From Sedimentibacter sp. (GTDB taxonomy: Bacteria; Bacillota; Clostridia; Tissierellales; Sedimentibacteraceae): DNA of 5,550 nt. Below are positions 1 through 5,550 of this stretch, piece after piece. The position numbers and the translations under genes were made by a program. Where the stretch lies: contig JAQSYS010000137.1 in NCBI GenBank assembly GCA_029256005.1, forward strand, positions 1 to 5,550. The letters are read 5' to 3'. The notes under the pieces were generated by a model. The model made no database searches and had not been told where the DNA came from. It saw only the letters and a program-made list of their open reading frames with translations. How positions within the stretch are numbered: the first letter of the stretch is position 1; every line of letters begins with the position of its first letter.

Positions 1-675
1 ATTGAAAAACGAATAGGAAGATTTGAAGAAGCAAACAATGGAACATTATTTTTGGATGAAATTGGTGAACTGTCTCTCAATACACAGGTTAAGCTATTGA
101 GAGTATTGGAAAGCAGAATTCTTGAACGAATCGGAAGTAATAAAAGCATTTCTGTTGATATTCGTCTTATAAGTGCAACAAACAAAACTCTTGCTGAAGA
201 AATAAAAAACGGAAAGTTCAGAGAGGACCTGTTTTACAGAATCAATACAATAGCAATTGAGGTTCCTCCGTTAAGGGAACGAAAGGAAGATATACCCATC
301 TTAATTAATTTTTTTCTCAAGAATGCACAAAATGATATTAAAAAAACTATTAATAAAATAGAAGATGGATTAATAGATTTATTGGTTACATATGATTATC
401 CGGGCAACATAAGAGAATTAAAAAATATAATCGAAAGACTTGTTGTTTTGAGTGATAACGGTACAATTAAAAAAGAAGATTTACCTGATTTAAAATTATT
501 TAATGAAGGAAACAAAGAAATAAAATCACTTAAAGATGTGAGACAGGTGGCGGAAATAAAATATATTAAATATATATTAGAAAAATGTAACGGAAATATA
601 AGTGAGTCTGCAAGAATTATGGATATAAGTAGAAGACAACTGTTTAATAAGCTTGTAGAATACGGTATCAAATAA
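1..675 (+). CDS. Sigma-54-dependent transcriptional regulator (enhancer-binding AAA+ protein), C-terminal part
   Basis: The reading frame is open from the first base to a TAA at 673-675, giving 224 residues of a protein that began upstream. An in-frame TTG at 52 is not the start, because conserved family sequence precedes it. Visible in order (window residue numbers): RFEEANNGTLFLDEIGEL, the Walker B region, at about 7-24; SATN, sensor I, at 58-61; FREDLFYRIN with the arginine-finger residues at about 74-82; YPGNIRELKN, sensor II, at about 133-142; and a Fis-type helix-turn-helix at about 185-224 (GNISESARIMDISRRQLFNKL). The Walker A and GAFTGA motifs and the sensory N-terminus lie outside the window. 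By family knowledge, such proteins bind upstream dyads and hydrolyse ATP to remodel sigma-54 RNA polymerase. A -24/-12 promoter directly downstream suggests it controls the adjacent antiporter gene. The inducing signal cannot be read here. Confidence 0.95.
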   Translation: MEKRIGRFEEANNGTLFLDEIGELSLNTQVKLLRVLESRILERIGSNKSISVDIRLISATNKTLAEEIKNGKFREDLFYRINTIAIEVPPLRERKEDIPILINFFLKNAQNDIKKTINKIEDGLIDLLVTYDYPGNIRELKNIIERLVVLSDNGTIKKEDLPDLKLFNEGNKEIKSLKDVRQVAEIKYIKYILEKCNGNISESARIMDISRRQLFNKLVEYGIK

Positions 676-678
676 ATG

Positions 679-696
679 TGGGCAATAAATTGCACA
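679..696. promoter_or_regulatory. Candidate upstream activator site (imperfect dyad)
   Basis: The sequence TGGGCAATAAATTGCACA is an 18-bp imperfect palindrome, TGnGCAAT-AA-ATTGCnCA, with seven of eight positions per half-site complementary. It starts four bases after the stop codon of the regulator gene. Its centre is about 160 bp upstream of the start point predicted from the sigma-54 promoter at 822-838, within the usual range for enhancer sites. The HTH-dimer binding role is inferred. I found only one copy. It could instead fold in RNA as a short hairpin, but it has no U-tract and so is not a terminator. Confidence 0.5.
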
Positions 697-724
697 TGGT
701 AGGAAAAATAATGCTTAAAAAAAT

Positions 725-762
725 AACTTGAAATACTATTATAAAATATTTCAAGTTTTTTT
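725..762 (+). terminator. Rho-independent terminator after the sigma-54 regulator gene
   Basis: A perfect 11-bp stem pairs AACTTGAAATA (725-735) with TATTTCAAGTT (747-757) around an 11-base loop. The T-run begins in the 3' arm and continues to 762. The stem is AT-rich but uninterrupted. It sits between the candidate activator site and the sigma-54 promoter, so it should isolate the antiporter gene from read-through of the regulator gene. Confidence 0.85.
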
Positions 763-821
763 ATTTATAAATTTGTTGAAATTTGTATATCATTGACTTA
801 ACAAAAAATTATTGTGAATAG

Positions 822-838
822 TTGGTATGATATTTGCT
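822..838 (+). promoter_or_regulatory. Sigma-54 (-24/-12) promoter for the antiporter gene
   Basis: TTGGTATGATATTTGCT matches the consensus TGGCAC-N5-TTGCW. The invariant GG is at 824-825 and GC at 836-837, with exactly the required 12-base offset. Only two positions of the -24 element deviate (TGGTAT instead of TGGCAC). The predicted start point is near 849, leaving a leader of about 34 bases with a GGAGGT ribosome binding site. A sigma-54 activator gene immediately upstream strongly supports the call. No comparably good sigma-70 promoter is seen: TTGACT at 793-798 lacks a good -10 box at proper spacing. Confidence 0.82.
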
Positions 839-871
839 AAAAATACAATATATAAATATTTATTGATACTT

Positions 872-877
872 GGAGGT
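872..877 (+). promoter_or_regulatory. Ribosome binding site of the antiporter gene
   Basis: GGAGGT lies five bases before the ATG at 883. It fixes that start; no other in-frame start has comparable support. Confidence 0.9.
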
Positions 878-882
878 ATTTA

Positions 883-2310
883 ATGAACAAAAAAAAGACA
901 GCTAGAAAACCATATTTATGGGAAGCTTTGCTATCATTTGGATTTTTAATTTTAGTAATGGCAATCGGTATTGCAAAGTATGAAGCTAACCCACACATTC
1001 CGATGTTAATTGGAACATTGTTTGCTGTGTTGATTGCATTCAAGCTAGGATTTACATGGAATGAAATTGAAAAATCAATGTTTGATGGAATTTATCAAGC
1101 ATTGCAGGCAATAATAATTTTAGCAATTATAGGTGTTCTAATTGGTATATGGTTATTATCAGGCGTAGTACCAAGCATGATTTATTACGGATTAGCTATA
1201 TTAAAACCAAGCATATTTTTAGTTGCAACAGTTATTATATGTTCTATAACATCATTAGCAACTGGTACTAGTTGGGGAACAGCTGGTACGATTGGTATTG
1301 CACTAATGGGCATTTCCAAAGGACTTGGAATCCCTGCTCCAGTTGCAGCTGGCGCTATTATTTCAGGTGCATATTTTGGAGATAAAATGTCTCCGTTATC
1401 AGATACAACAAACTTAGCTCCTGCAGTATCAGGTACTGATGTATTTACTCATGTAAAGGCAATGTTGCCTTCAACAATTGTTGCATATGGAATAGCTCTC
1501 GCAGCTTTCCTTGTAATGGGATTTAAATATGCAGGTTCAGGTTCTGACGTAACAGCAATAGCATCAATAAGAGAAGGCATTGCAGCTAACTTTAATGTTT
1601 CTCCTTTATTGTTATTGCCTCCTTTAGCGGTAATTTTAGCAATGGCGTTTAAGATGCCAGCAATTCCTGGTATAGCTATAGGAATTATTATAGGAGCTAT
1701 AGAAGGTGTTTTATTCCAGGGAGCTGATTTTGGAGCAATTTTAACAGCAGCATATGATGGATTCACTTCAGAAACAGGTGTAGCAGTTATTGATGAACTT
1801 CTTTCAGCAGGTGGATTAAGCGGAATGATGTATTCAATTTCACTTACTATCATTGCCATGATGTTTGGCGGAATAATGGAAAAAACAAAACAACTTGAAG
1901 TTATTGTCGATAAAATATTAGGTGGAATTAAATCAAATGGTGGTTTGATTGCAACAACTGTTTTAACATGTATTGGATGTAATGCTACAATGCCTGAACA
2001 ATACATTTCAATAGTATTACCTGGAAGAATGTATCATAAGGCTTATAGAGACAGAGGTCTTCATCCAAAGCAGCTTTCAAGTACATTGGAAGGAGCAGGA
2101 ACAGTTACTTCATCATTAATTCCCTGGAATACATGTGGTGCTTTCCTTTTTGGTGTTTTAGGAGTTACAGCATGGGAGTATGCACCTTTTGCAATATTTA
2201 ATTACATGATGCCTTTAGTTGTTGTAATATTTGGTTTCTTGGGATTATTTATATATAAGCTTGAAGATGACCCAGACACTGTAATTGGAACAATAGAAAC
2301 TAAAGAATAG
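883..2310 (+). CDS. nhaC: NhaC-family Na+/H+ antiporter
   Basis: A 475-residue, very hydrophobic protein of normal length for NhaC antiporters, with roughly 11-12 membrane segments (the first at about 12-32, the last at about 436-458) and a charged N-terminus (MNKKKTARK). Family hallmarks are SLATGTSWGTAGT at 124-136, GAYFGDKMSPLSDTTNLAP at 162-180 with acidic and polar residues inside the membrane, and the repeat-like second half with EGAGTVTSSLIPWNTCGAF at 403-421. It sits in the cytoplasmic membrane, exchanging Na+ for H+. Some family members, such as the MleN type, instead couple Na+/H+ exchange to malate/lactate exchange, so an organic-acid substrate cannot be excluded. It has its own sigma-54 promoter and is bounded by terminators on both sides, so it may be transcribed mainly as a single gene. 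The family assignment is firm; the exact substrate is inference. Confidence 0.92.
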   Translation: MNKKKTARKPYLWEALLSFGFLILVMAIGIAKYEANPHIPMLIGTLFAVLIAFKLGFTWNEIEKSMFDGIYQALQAIIILAIIGVLIGIWLLSGVVPSMIYYGLAILKPSIFLVATVIICSITSLATGTSWGTAGTIGIALMGISKGLGIPAPVAAGAIISGAYFGDKMSPLSDTTNLAPAVSGTDVFTHVKAMLPSTIVAYGIALAAFLVMGFKYAGSGSDVTAIASIREGIAANFNVSPLLLLPPLAVILAMAFKMPAIPGIAIGIIIGAIEGVLFQGADFGAILTAAYDGFTSETGVAVIDELLSAGGLSGMMYSISLTIIAMMFGGIMEKTKQLEVIVDKILGGIKSNGGLIATTVLTCIGCNATMPEQYISIVLPGRMYHKAYRDRGLHPKQLSSTLEGAGTVTSSLIPWNTCGAFLFGVLGVTAWEYAPFAIFNYMMPLVVVIFGFLGLFIYKLEDDPDTVIGTIETKE

Positions 2311-2332
2311 TAAATACAATTAAAATTAGAAT

Positions 2333-2376
2333 AATATCACAAATTATGGGAATAATATAATTTGTGATATTTTTTT
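2333..2376 (+). terminator. Strong hairpin terminator between the antiporter gene and the activase operon
   Basis: A perfect 15-bp stem pairs 2333-2347 with 2357-2371, around the nine-base loop GGGAATAAT, and is followed by a run of T to 2376. The 3' arm and T-run end five bases before the ribosome binding site of the next gene. It should stop most antiporter transcripts; partial read-through would link the two units. I see no convincing promoter between it and the downstream gene. Confidence 0.85.
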
Positions 2377-2380
2377 ATTT

Positions 2381-2386
2381 GGAGGT
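2381..2386 (+). promoter_or_regulatory. Ribosome binding site that sets the start at 2391
   Basis: GGAGGT is followed by four bases and then ATG at 2391. An in-frame GTG at 2364 falls inside the terminator stem and has no ribosome binding site, so it is rejected as the start. The resulting N-terminus (MIVGIPKGLLYYKY) is the typical one for the family. Confidence 0.88.
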
Positions 2387-2390
2387 TTAT

Positions 2391-3311
2391 ATGATAGTAG
2401 GAATTCCCAAGGGGTTGTTATATTACAAATACCATCCCTTTTTAATTACTTTCTTCAAAGAACTTGGGGCTGAGGTAATTACATCAGAAGATACAAATAA
2501 AGATATTTTAGATTTAGGAGTTAAGTATTGTGTTGATGAAGCATGTCTTCCCATAAAAATATTTCATGGTCATGTTGTATCAATAAAAGACAAATGCGAT
2601 TTAATGGTTATACCGAGAATAATGCAACTTAATAAAAATGAGTTCATATGTCCGAAATTCTGCGGTTTACCAGAGATGGTTTTAAACAGCATAGATAACA
2701 TGCCTCCTACAATAACAGATCCTATTTATGCCATTTCTAAAAATACTCTTTATCGATGGGCTAAGACAACAGGAACAAGGGTAACACATGACACATTCAA
2801 AATCAAACATGCTTATAAAAAAGCATATGAGAGCTTAATTAATCATCAAACAGGCATTAATGATAAATTAAACAATATGAAAATTGCTTTAGTAGGACAC
2901 CCTTACAATATTTATGATAACTATATAAATATGAATTTAGTTTCAAAGCTTAATAAATTGGGTGTAGCAGTTGAGACAATGGAATTTACTCAAGATTTTT
3001 TAATTAATTTAGAAATAAATAATTTATATAAAAAGCCATTTTGGACTTTTGCAAGAGAAAATTATGGTTTTGCGGTTAATGCAGCAACAGAAAAAAGAGT
3101 TGACGGAATAATTTATATTTCATCATTTAACTGTGGTATAGATTCTGTAATTATAGAACTTATCAAAGATAGAATAGGGAGTTTCCCGTTCTTGACATTA
3201 AAAGTTGATGAGCATACCGGAGAAGCAGGAATAGAAACAAGGGTAGAAGCTTTTACGGATATGTTGGAAAGGAGGATACAAAATGAAAGCAACATTCCCA
3301 CACATGGGTAA
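2391..3311 (+). CDS. DUF2229-type acyl-CoA dehydratase activase-related protein
   Basis: A 306-residue soluble protein. The opening MIVGIPKGLLYYKYHPF, the region around CVDEACLPIKIFHGHV (47-62) and ICPKFCGLPEM (86-96) are characteristic of the DUF2229 family that accompanies 2-hydroxyacyl-CoA dehydratase activases. Cysteines C47, C52, C87, C91 and C248 (SSFNCGID) are candidate iron-sulfur ligands. A second lobe begins near 163 with KIALVGHPYNIYDNYIN, a Rossmann-like strand and loop resembling the lobes of HgdA/HgdB-type proteins. The end (272-295, VDEHTGEAG...EAF...LERR) closely matches the end of the next protein. It overlaps the next gene by 29 bases, which points to coupled translation and probably a complex. 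The function is not established. I infer that it receives electrons from the activase encoded two genes on, perhaps together with the product of the next gene as a heterodimer. Confidence 0.88.
   Translation: MIVGIPKGLLYYKYHPFLITFFKELGAEVITSEDTNKDILDLGVKYCVDEACLPIKIFHGHVVSIKDKCDLMVIPRIMQLNKNEFICPKFCGLPEMVLNSIDNMPPTITDPIYAISKNTLYRWAKTTGTRVTHDTFKIKHAYKKAYESLINHQTGINDKLNNMKIALVGHPYNIYDNYINMNLVSKLNKLGVAVETMEFTQDFLINLEINNLYKKPFWTFARENYGFAVNAATEKRVDGIIYISSFNCGIDSVIIELIKDRIGSFPFLTLKVDEHTGEAGIETRVEAFTDMLERRIQNESNIPTHG
3268..3275 (+). promoter_or_regulatory. Ribosome binding site of the second triad gene, inside the first
   Basis: AAAGGAGG lies within the Glu-Arg-Arg codons near the end of the first triad gene, seven bases before the ATG at 3283. 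It is the reason for choosing that start. Confidence 0.88.
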
Positions 3312-4380
3312 TGTATACTTGGCTGTCAAAGCTTTGCTTGATGGTCTTGGAATAGATTATGTAATACCTCCAAAAAACAATAAGACAGCATTGGATATTG
3401 GCTCTCTTCATTCACCTGAAGAAATATGCCTACCATATAAAATAATGATAGGCAATTATGTCCAGGCAGTAGAGCAGGGAGCAGACACTATAATTTTTGT
3501 AGGGAGCTGTGGCCCTTGCAGGCTAGGAGAATACTGTGAGCTTCAAATTAATTTAATGAAAAAACTAGGATATAATTTAAATTTCATTGTGATAGATTAT
3601 CCAAAGGACATCGGAATTAAAGAGTTATTCAAAAGAATAAATGAAATATCAGGTGTGAGTAATAAAAAGGCTCACGAAAAACTTAATGCACTATTAAATG
3701 CAATACAAGTTATAAATTTAATAGATAAAATTGAAGAAATGGCTCATATGTACGCTGGTTATGAACGAAATAAAGGTGAGTGCAAAAGCTTGTTAAATAA
3801 ATGCAAAAATGAAGCAATGCAAAGTAAAACTCCGATTGAAATGATAAAAATATTGAAAAATTATCAGCAAAAGTTAAAATACATATCTATAGATATAAAT
3901 AAGAATCCTATAACAATTGCTATTATTGGAGAGATATATACTGTTATTGAACCATATTCAAATTTTTATATTGAGGAAAAACTGATGGACTACGGAATTT
4001 CATCAAGAAGAGGTCTCTCTCCAAGCTGGTGGGTTAGAAATGCAGCATTAAGTCCATTAAAAATAAATTCATATAAAATCAGAAAAAATGCAAAAAAATA
4101 TTTATCTATCCCAATTGGAGGTCATGCAGTAGAATGTATCGGAGAAGCAGTTACTGCCAGCAATGAGGGCTTTGACGGAGCAATTCAAATTTTCCCTATG
4201 GGCTGCATGCCAGAAATAGTTTCTAAATCAATACTCCCGACAATTTCAAAAGATTTGGATTTTCCGGTTATGTCACTGGTAGTTGACGACATGACAGGAG
4301 AGGCTGGATATATTACAAGAATAGAAGCTTTTATCGATTTGCTTGAAAGGAGACGTGAAGATGTTTTATCTAGGTGTTGA
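3283..4380 (+). CDS. Cysteine-rich activase-associated protein (2-hydroxyacyl-CoA dehydratase-like superfamily)
   Basis: A 365-residue soluble protein beginning MKATFPHMGNVYLAVKALL. Its most telling motif is SCGPCRLGEYCE at 75-86 (C76, C79, C85), with further conserved-looking cysteines at C49 (EEICLPYKIMIGNY), C285 (HAVECIGEA) and C308 (FPMGCMPE). Six well-placed cysteines fit iron-sulfur cluster ligation. A helical linker (about 115-205) leads to a second lobe starting IAIIGEIYTVIEPYSNFYIEEKL (212-234), comparable to the second lobe of the preceding protein. The C-terminus (334-357) is 17/24 identical to that of its neighbour. By family knowledge it belongs with uncharacterised proteins found beside acyl-CoA dehydratase activases and related to HgdB and double-cubane cluster proteins. 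A role as an ATP-activated reductase subunit is inference. It overlaps the preceding gene by 29 bases and the following one by 20. Confidence 0.87.
   Translation: MKATFPHMGNVYLAVKALLDGLGIDYVIPPKNNKTALDIGSLHSPEEICLPYKIMIGNYVQAVEQGADTIIFVGSCGPCRLGEYCELQINLMKKLGYNLNFIVIDYPKDIGIKELFKRINEISGVSNKKAHEKLNALLNAIQVINLIDKIEEMAHMYAGYERNKGECKSLLNKCKNEAMQSKTPIEMIKILKNYQQKLKYISIDINKNPITIAIIGEIYTVIEPYSNFYIEEKLMDYGISSRRGLSPSWWVRNAALSPLKINSYKIRKNAKKYLSIPIGGHAVECIGEAVTASNEGFDGAIQIFPMGCMPEIVSKSILPTISKDLDFPVMSLVVDDMTGEAGYITRIEAFIDLLERRREDVLSRC
4346..4352 (+). promoter_or_regulatory. Ribosome binding site that sets the activase start at 4361
   Basis: AAAGGAG, within the Glu-Arg-Arg codons of the preceding gene, lies eight bases before ATG 4361. 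An in-frame TTG at 4343 precedes this site and an in-frame GTG at 4355 is too close to it, so both are rejected. Confidence 0.87.
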
Positions 4381-5338
4381 TGTAGGTTCAGTTAGCACGG
4401 ACTTGGTATTATTGGATAATAATATGAAAGTTGCAGAGAAAATATATTTAAGAACAAAGGGTAATCCTATTAAAGCCATTCAGGATGGATTTAAATTATT
4501 AAAAGATAAATTTGATGGCTCAGACATTGCAGCAGCCGGTACTACAGGAAGCGGCAGAATGATTGCATCATCCATAATAGGCGCTGATGCCGTTAAAAAT
4601 GAAATTACTGCCCATGCAACAGCAGCTTTGGAAATAGACCAGGATGTGAGAACTATCATAGAAATAGGAGGCCAAGACTCAAAAATAATAGTACTAAACA
4701 ATGGTATTGTATCTGATTTTGCAATGAACACAGTGTGTGCAGCCGGAACTGGTTCATTTTTAGACAGACAGGCTGAAAGACTTGACATCCCAATAGAAAA
4801 ATTCGGAGATTATGCTTTAAAGGCAAGAACATCTGTCAGGATAGCAGGAAGATGTGCAGTTTTTGCAGAATCTGATATGATTCACAAACAGCAGCTTGGA
4901 TACAATCAATCAGAAATAATCAGAGGCTTATGTGATGCATTGGTAAGGAACTATTTAAACAACATTGCAAAAGGAAAAACAATTCAACCCAAGGTGCTAT
5001 TCCAAGGTGGTGTAGCTGCTAACATAGGAATGAAAAAGGCCTTTGAAAATGCACTAGGTTTTGAAATATATGTTCCTGAGCATTTCAATATGATGGGAGC
5101 CATTGGTGCTGCAATCATTGCAAAAAAAACATCAGAAAAAGTTGGCAAAACTAATTTCAGAGGTTTTGAGCTTGCAAACAACAACATTATGTCAAGAAGC
5201 TTCGAATGTGAAGGATGCTCAAACAAATGTGAAGTTGTAAAAATTCATGAAAACAATTCAATAATAGGTTATTTCGGAGACAGATGCGGAAAGTGGGGTA
5301 GTAACAGTACTAAGTCTGCCAATGACTTACTTGCTTAA
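4361..5338 (+). CDS. Acyl-CoA dehydratase activase (BadF/BcrA/BcrD/HgdC-type ATPase) with extra C-terminal cysteine motif
   Basis: A 325-residue protein of the ASKHA (actin/Hsp70/sugar kinase) fold. Nucleotide-binding motifs are LGVDVGSVSTDLVLLD (4-19), GTTGSGR (60-66), IIEIGGQDSKII (99-110) and LFQGGVAANIGM (213-224). The two cluster-ligand cysteines are in place: C126 in NTVCAAGTGSFLD and C165 in GRCAVFAESDMIHK, equivalent to the pair that holds one [4Fe-4S] between two subunits in HgdC. By family knowledge, ATP hydrolysis lets this dimer transfer a low-potential electron to a partner enzyme in the cytoplasm. It is about 60 residues longer than HgdC. The extension carries C283, C286, C290 (CEGCSNKC) and C309 (GDRCGKW), suggesting a second metal site. 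The substrate enzyme is inferred to be the products of the two preceding genes. The ATG at 4361 is chosen for its ribosome binding site and the usual MxYLGVDVGS start. Confidence 0.93.
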   Translation: MFYLGVDVGSVSTDLVLLDNNMKVAEKIYLRTKGNPIKAIQDGFKLLKDKFDGSDIAAAGTTGSGRMIASSIIGADAVKNEITAHATAALEIDQDVRTIIEIGGQDSKIIVLNNGIVSDFAMNTVCAAGTGSFLDRQAERLDIPIEKFGDYALKARTSVRIAGRCAVFAESDMIHKQQLGYNQSEIIRGLCDALVRNYLNNIAKGKTIQPKVLFQGGVAANIGMKKAFENALGFEIYVPEHFNMMGAIGAAIIAKKTSEKVGKTNFRGFELANNNIMSRSFECEGCSNKCEVVKIHENNSIIGYFGDRCGKWGSNSTKSANDLLA

Positions 5339-5345
5339 TATAACA

Positions 5346-5376
5346 AAAACCAGAGAAATCTCTGGTTTTATTTTTT
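5346..5376. terminator. Bidirectional rho-independent terminator
   Basis: AAAACCAGAGA (5346-5356) pairs perfectly with TCTCTGGTTTT (5359-5369); the innermost pair probably opens to give a four-base loop. Six T follow on the plus strand (5371-5376), and the A-run at 5345-5349 gives a T-run on the minus strand. It lies eight bases after the activase stop and just beyond the end of the convergent gene, so it can serve both. Confidence 0.88.
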
Positions 5377-5381
5377 AAAAG

Positions 5382-5550
5382 TTATTTTACTTGTACTTTT
5401 CCATCTTCAATTAATTCATTCGCAACCCATCTGGCAACCTTGCCAGTAATGGTAATACAGTGATTTTTTCTTTCGGCACTTTTAAAATCATCGCCCTGCC
5501 ATTCTTTAGTTATAACTCTACAACATAATGATTTATATTCATCTTTTATA
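5382..5550 (-). CDS. C-terminal end of an unrecognised convergent gene
   Basis: On the minus strand a frame is open from the right edge of the window to a TAA (plus-strand 5384-5382), giving 55 residues that end ITGKVARWVANELIEDGKVQVK. The start lies outside the window. The piece is mixed and charged, with two adjacent cysteines (SLCCRV) near its left end, one histidine-cysteine pair (NHC), no membrane segment and a predicted C-terminal helix. Its position, ending 13 bases inside a hairpin that can terminate both strands, supports a real convergent gene. I do not recognise the family and assign no function. Confidence 0.6.
   Translation of the reverse strand, partial: IKDEYKSLCCRVITKEWQGDDFKSAERKNHCITITGKVARWVANELIEDGKVQVK

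Noticed and set aside
396..695. Minus-strand open frame of 99 codons antisense to the sigma-54 regulator gene
   Set aside because: It lies opposite a clearly conserved coding sequence, its protein has no recognisable motif, and it has low-complexity hydrophobic content typical of antisense frames.
769..785. Direct repeat of AAATTTG ten bases apart upstream of the sigma-54 promoter
   Set aside because: Short AT-only repeats are expected by chance in such AT-rich DNA, and there is no further copy or symmetry.
793..831. Possible sigma-70 promoter: TTGACT at 793-798 and TATGAT at 826-831
   Set aside because: The spacing between these boxes is 27 bases, far too long, and neither has a good partner at 16-18 bases. 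TATGAT is better explained as part of the sigma-54 element.
1449..2006. Minus-strand open frame of 185 codons antisense to the antiporter gene
   Set aside because: The long antisense frame arises from the codon bias of a hydrophobic membrane protein. The plus strand encodes well-conserved NhaC motifs throughout.
4480..4788. Minus-strand open frame of 102 codons antisense to the activase gene
   Set aside because: The plus strand encodes nucleotide-binding and cluster-ligand motifs here; the antisense product is unrecognisable.
5431..5446. Inverted repeat CTGGCAA-CC-TTGCCAG, which also resembles a sigma-54 promoter
   Set aside because: It lies inside the coding sequence of the convergent gene, its GG-to-GC offset is 9 rather than 12 bases, and no T-run follows. 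Probably coincidence.

Overview
The window reads as part of the chromosome of an AT-rich, strictly anaerobic Firmicute, most likely an amino-acid-fermenting member of the Clostridia or Tissierellia. The basis is the low GC content, strong GGAGG ribosome binding sites, U-tailed hairpin terminators, and a gene set (sigma-54 activator, NhaC antiporter, oxygen-sensitive acyl-CoA dehydratase activase) typical of that group. The species call is inference.

Layout. Positions 1-675 hold the 3' part of a sigma-54 enhancer-binding regulator, cut by the left edge. The gap at 676-882 is a compact control region: a dyad (679-696) that could be the regulator's upstream binding site, an intrinsic terminator (725-762), and a good -24/-12 sigma-54 promoter (822-838). 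That promoter faces an NhaC-family Na+/H+ antiporter gene (883-2310). A strong hairpin terminator (2333-2376) follows. Next comes a tightly overlapping three-gene operon: a DUF2229-type protein (2391-3311), a cysteine-rich partner of the same broad superfamily (3283-4380), and a BadF/BcrA/HgdC-type ATPase activase (4361-5338). A bidirectional terminator (5346-5376) separates this operon from a convergent gene on the minus strand (5382-5550), which is cut by the right edge and which I do not recognise.

How it may work together. Members of the activase family use ATP hydrolysis to send a very low-potential electron from a [4Fe-4S] cluster held by a homodimer to a partner iron-sulfur enzyme. The two upstream proteins are the natural partners here. 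The textbook 2-hydroxyacyl-CoA dehydratase subunits are absent from the window, so the substrate of this triad is unknown. The antiporter, and perhaps the triad by read-through, would be switched on by the sigma-54 activator in response to a signal sensed by the part of the regulator outside the window.

The most interesting points are the matched sigma-54 promoter and putative enhancer, the orphan activase triad with an additional four-cysteine motif at the activase C-terminus, and the way the conserved LERR ending of both partner genes also encodes the ribosome binding site of the next gene.
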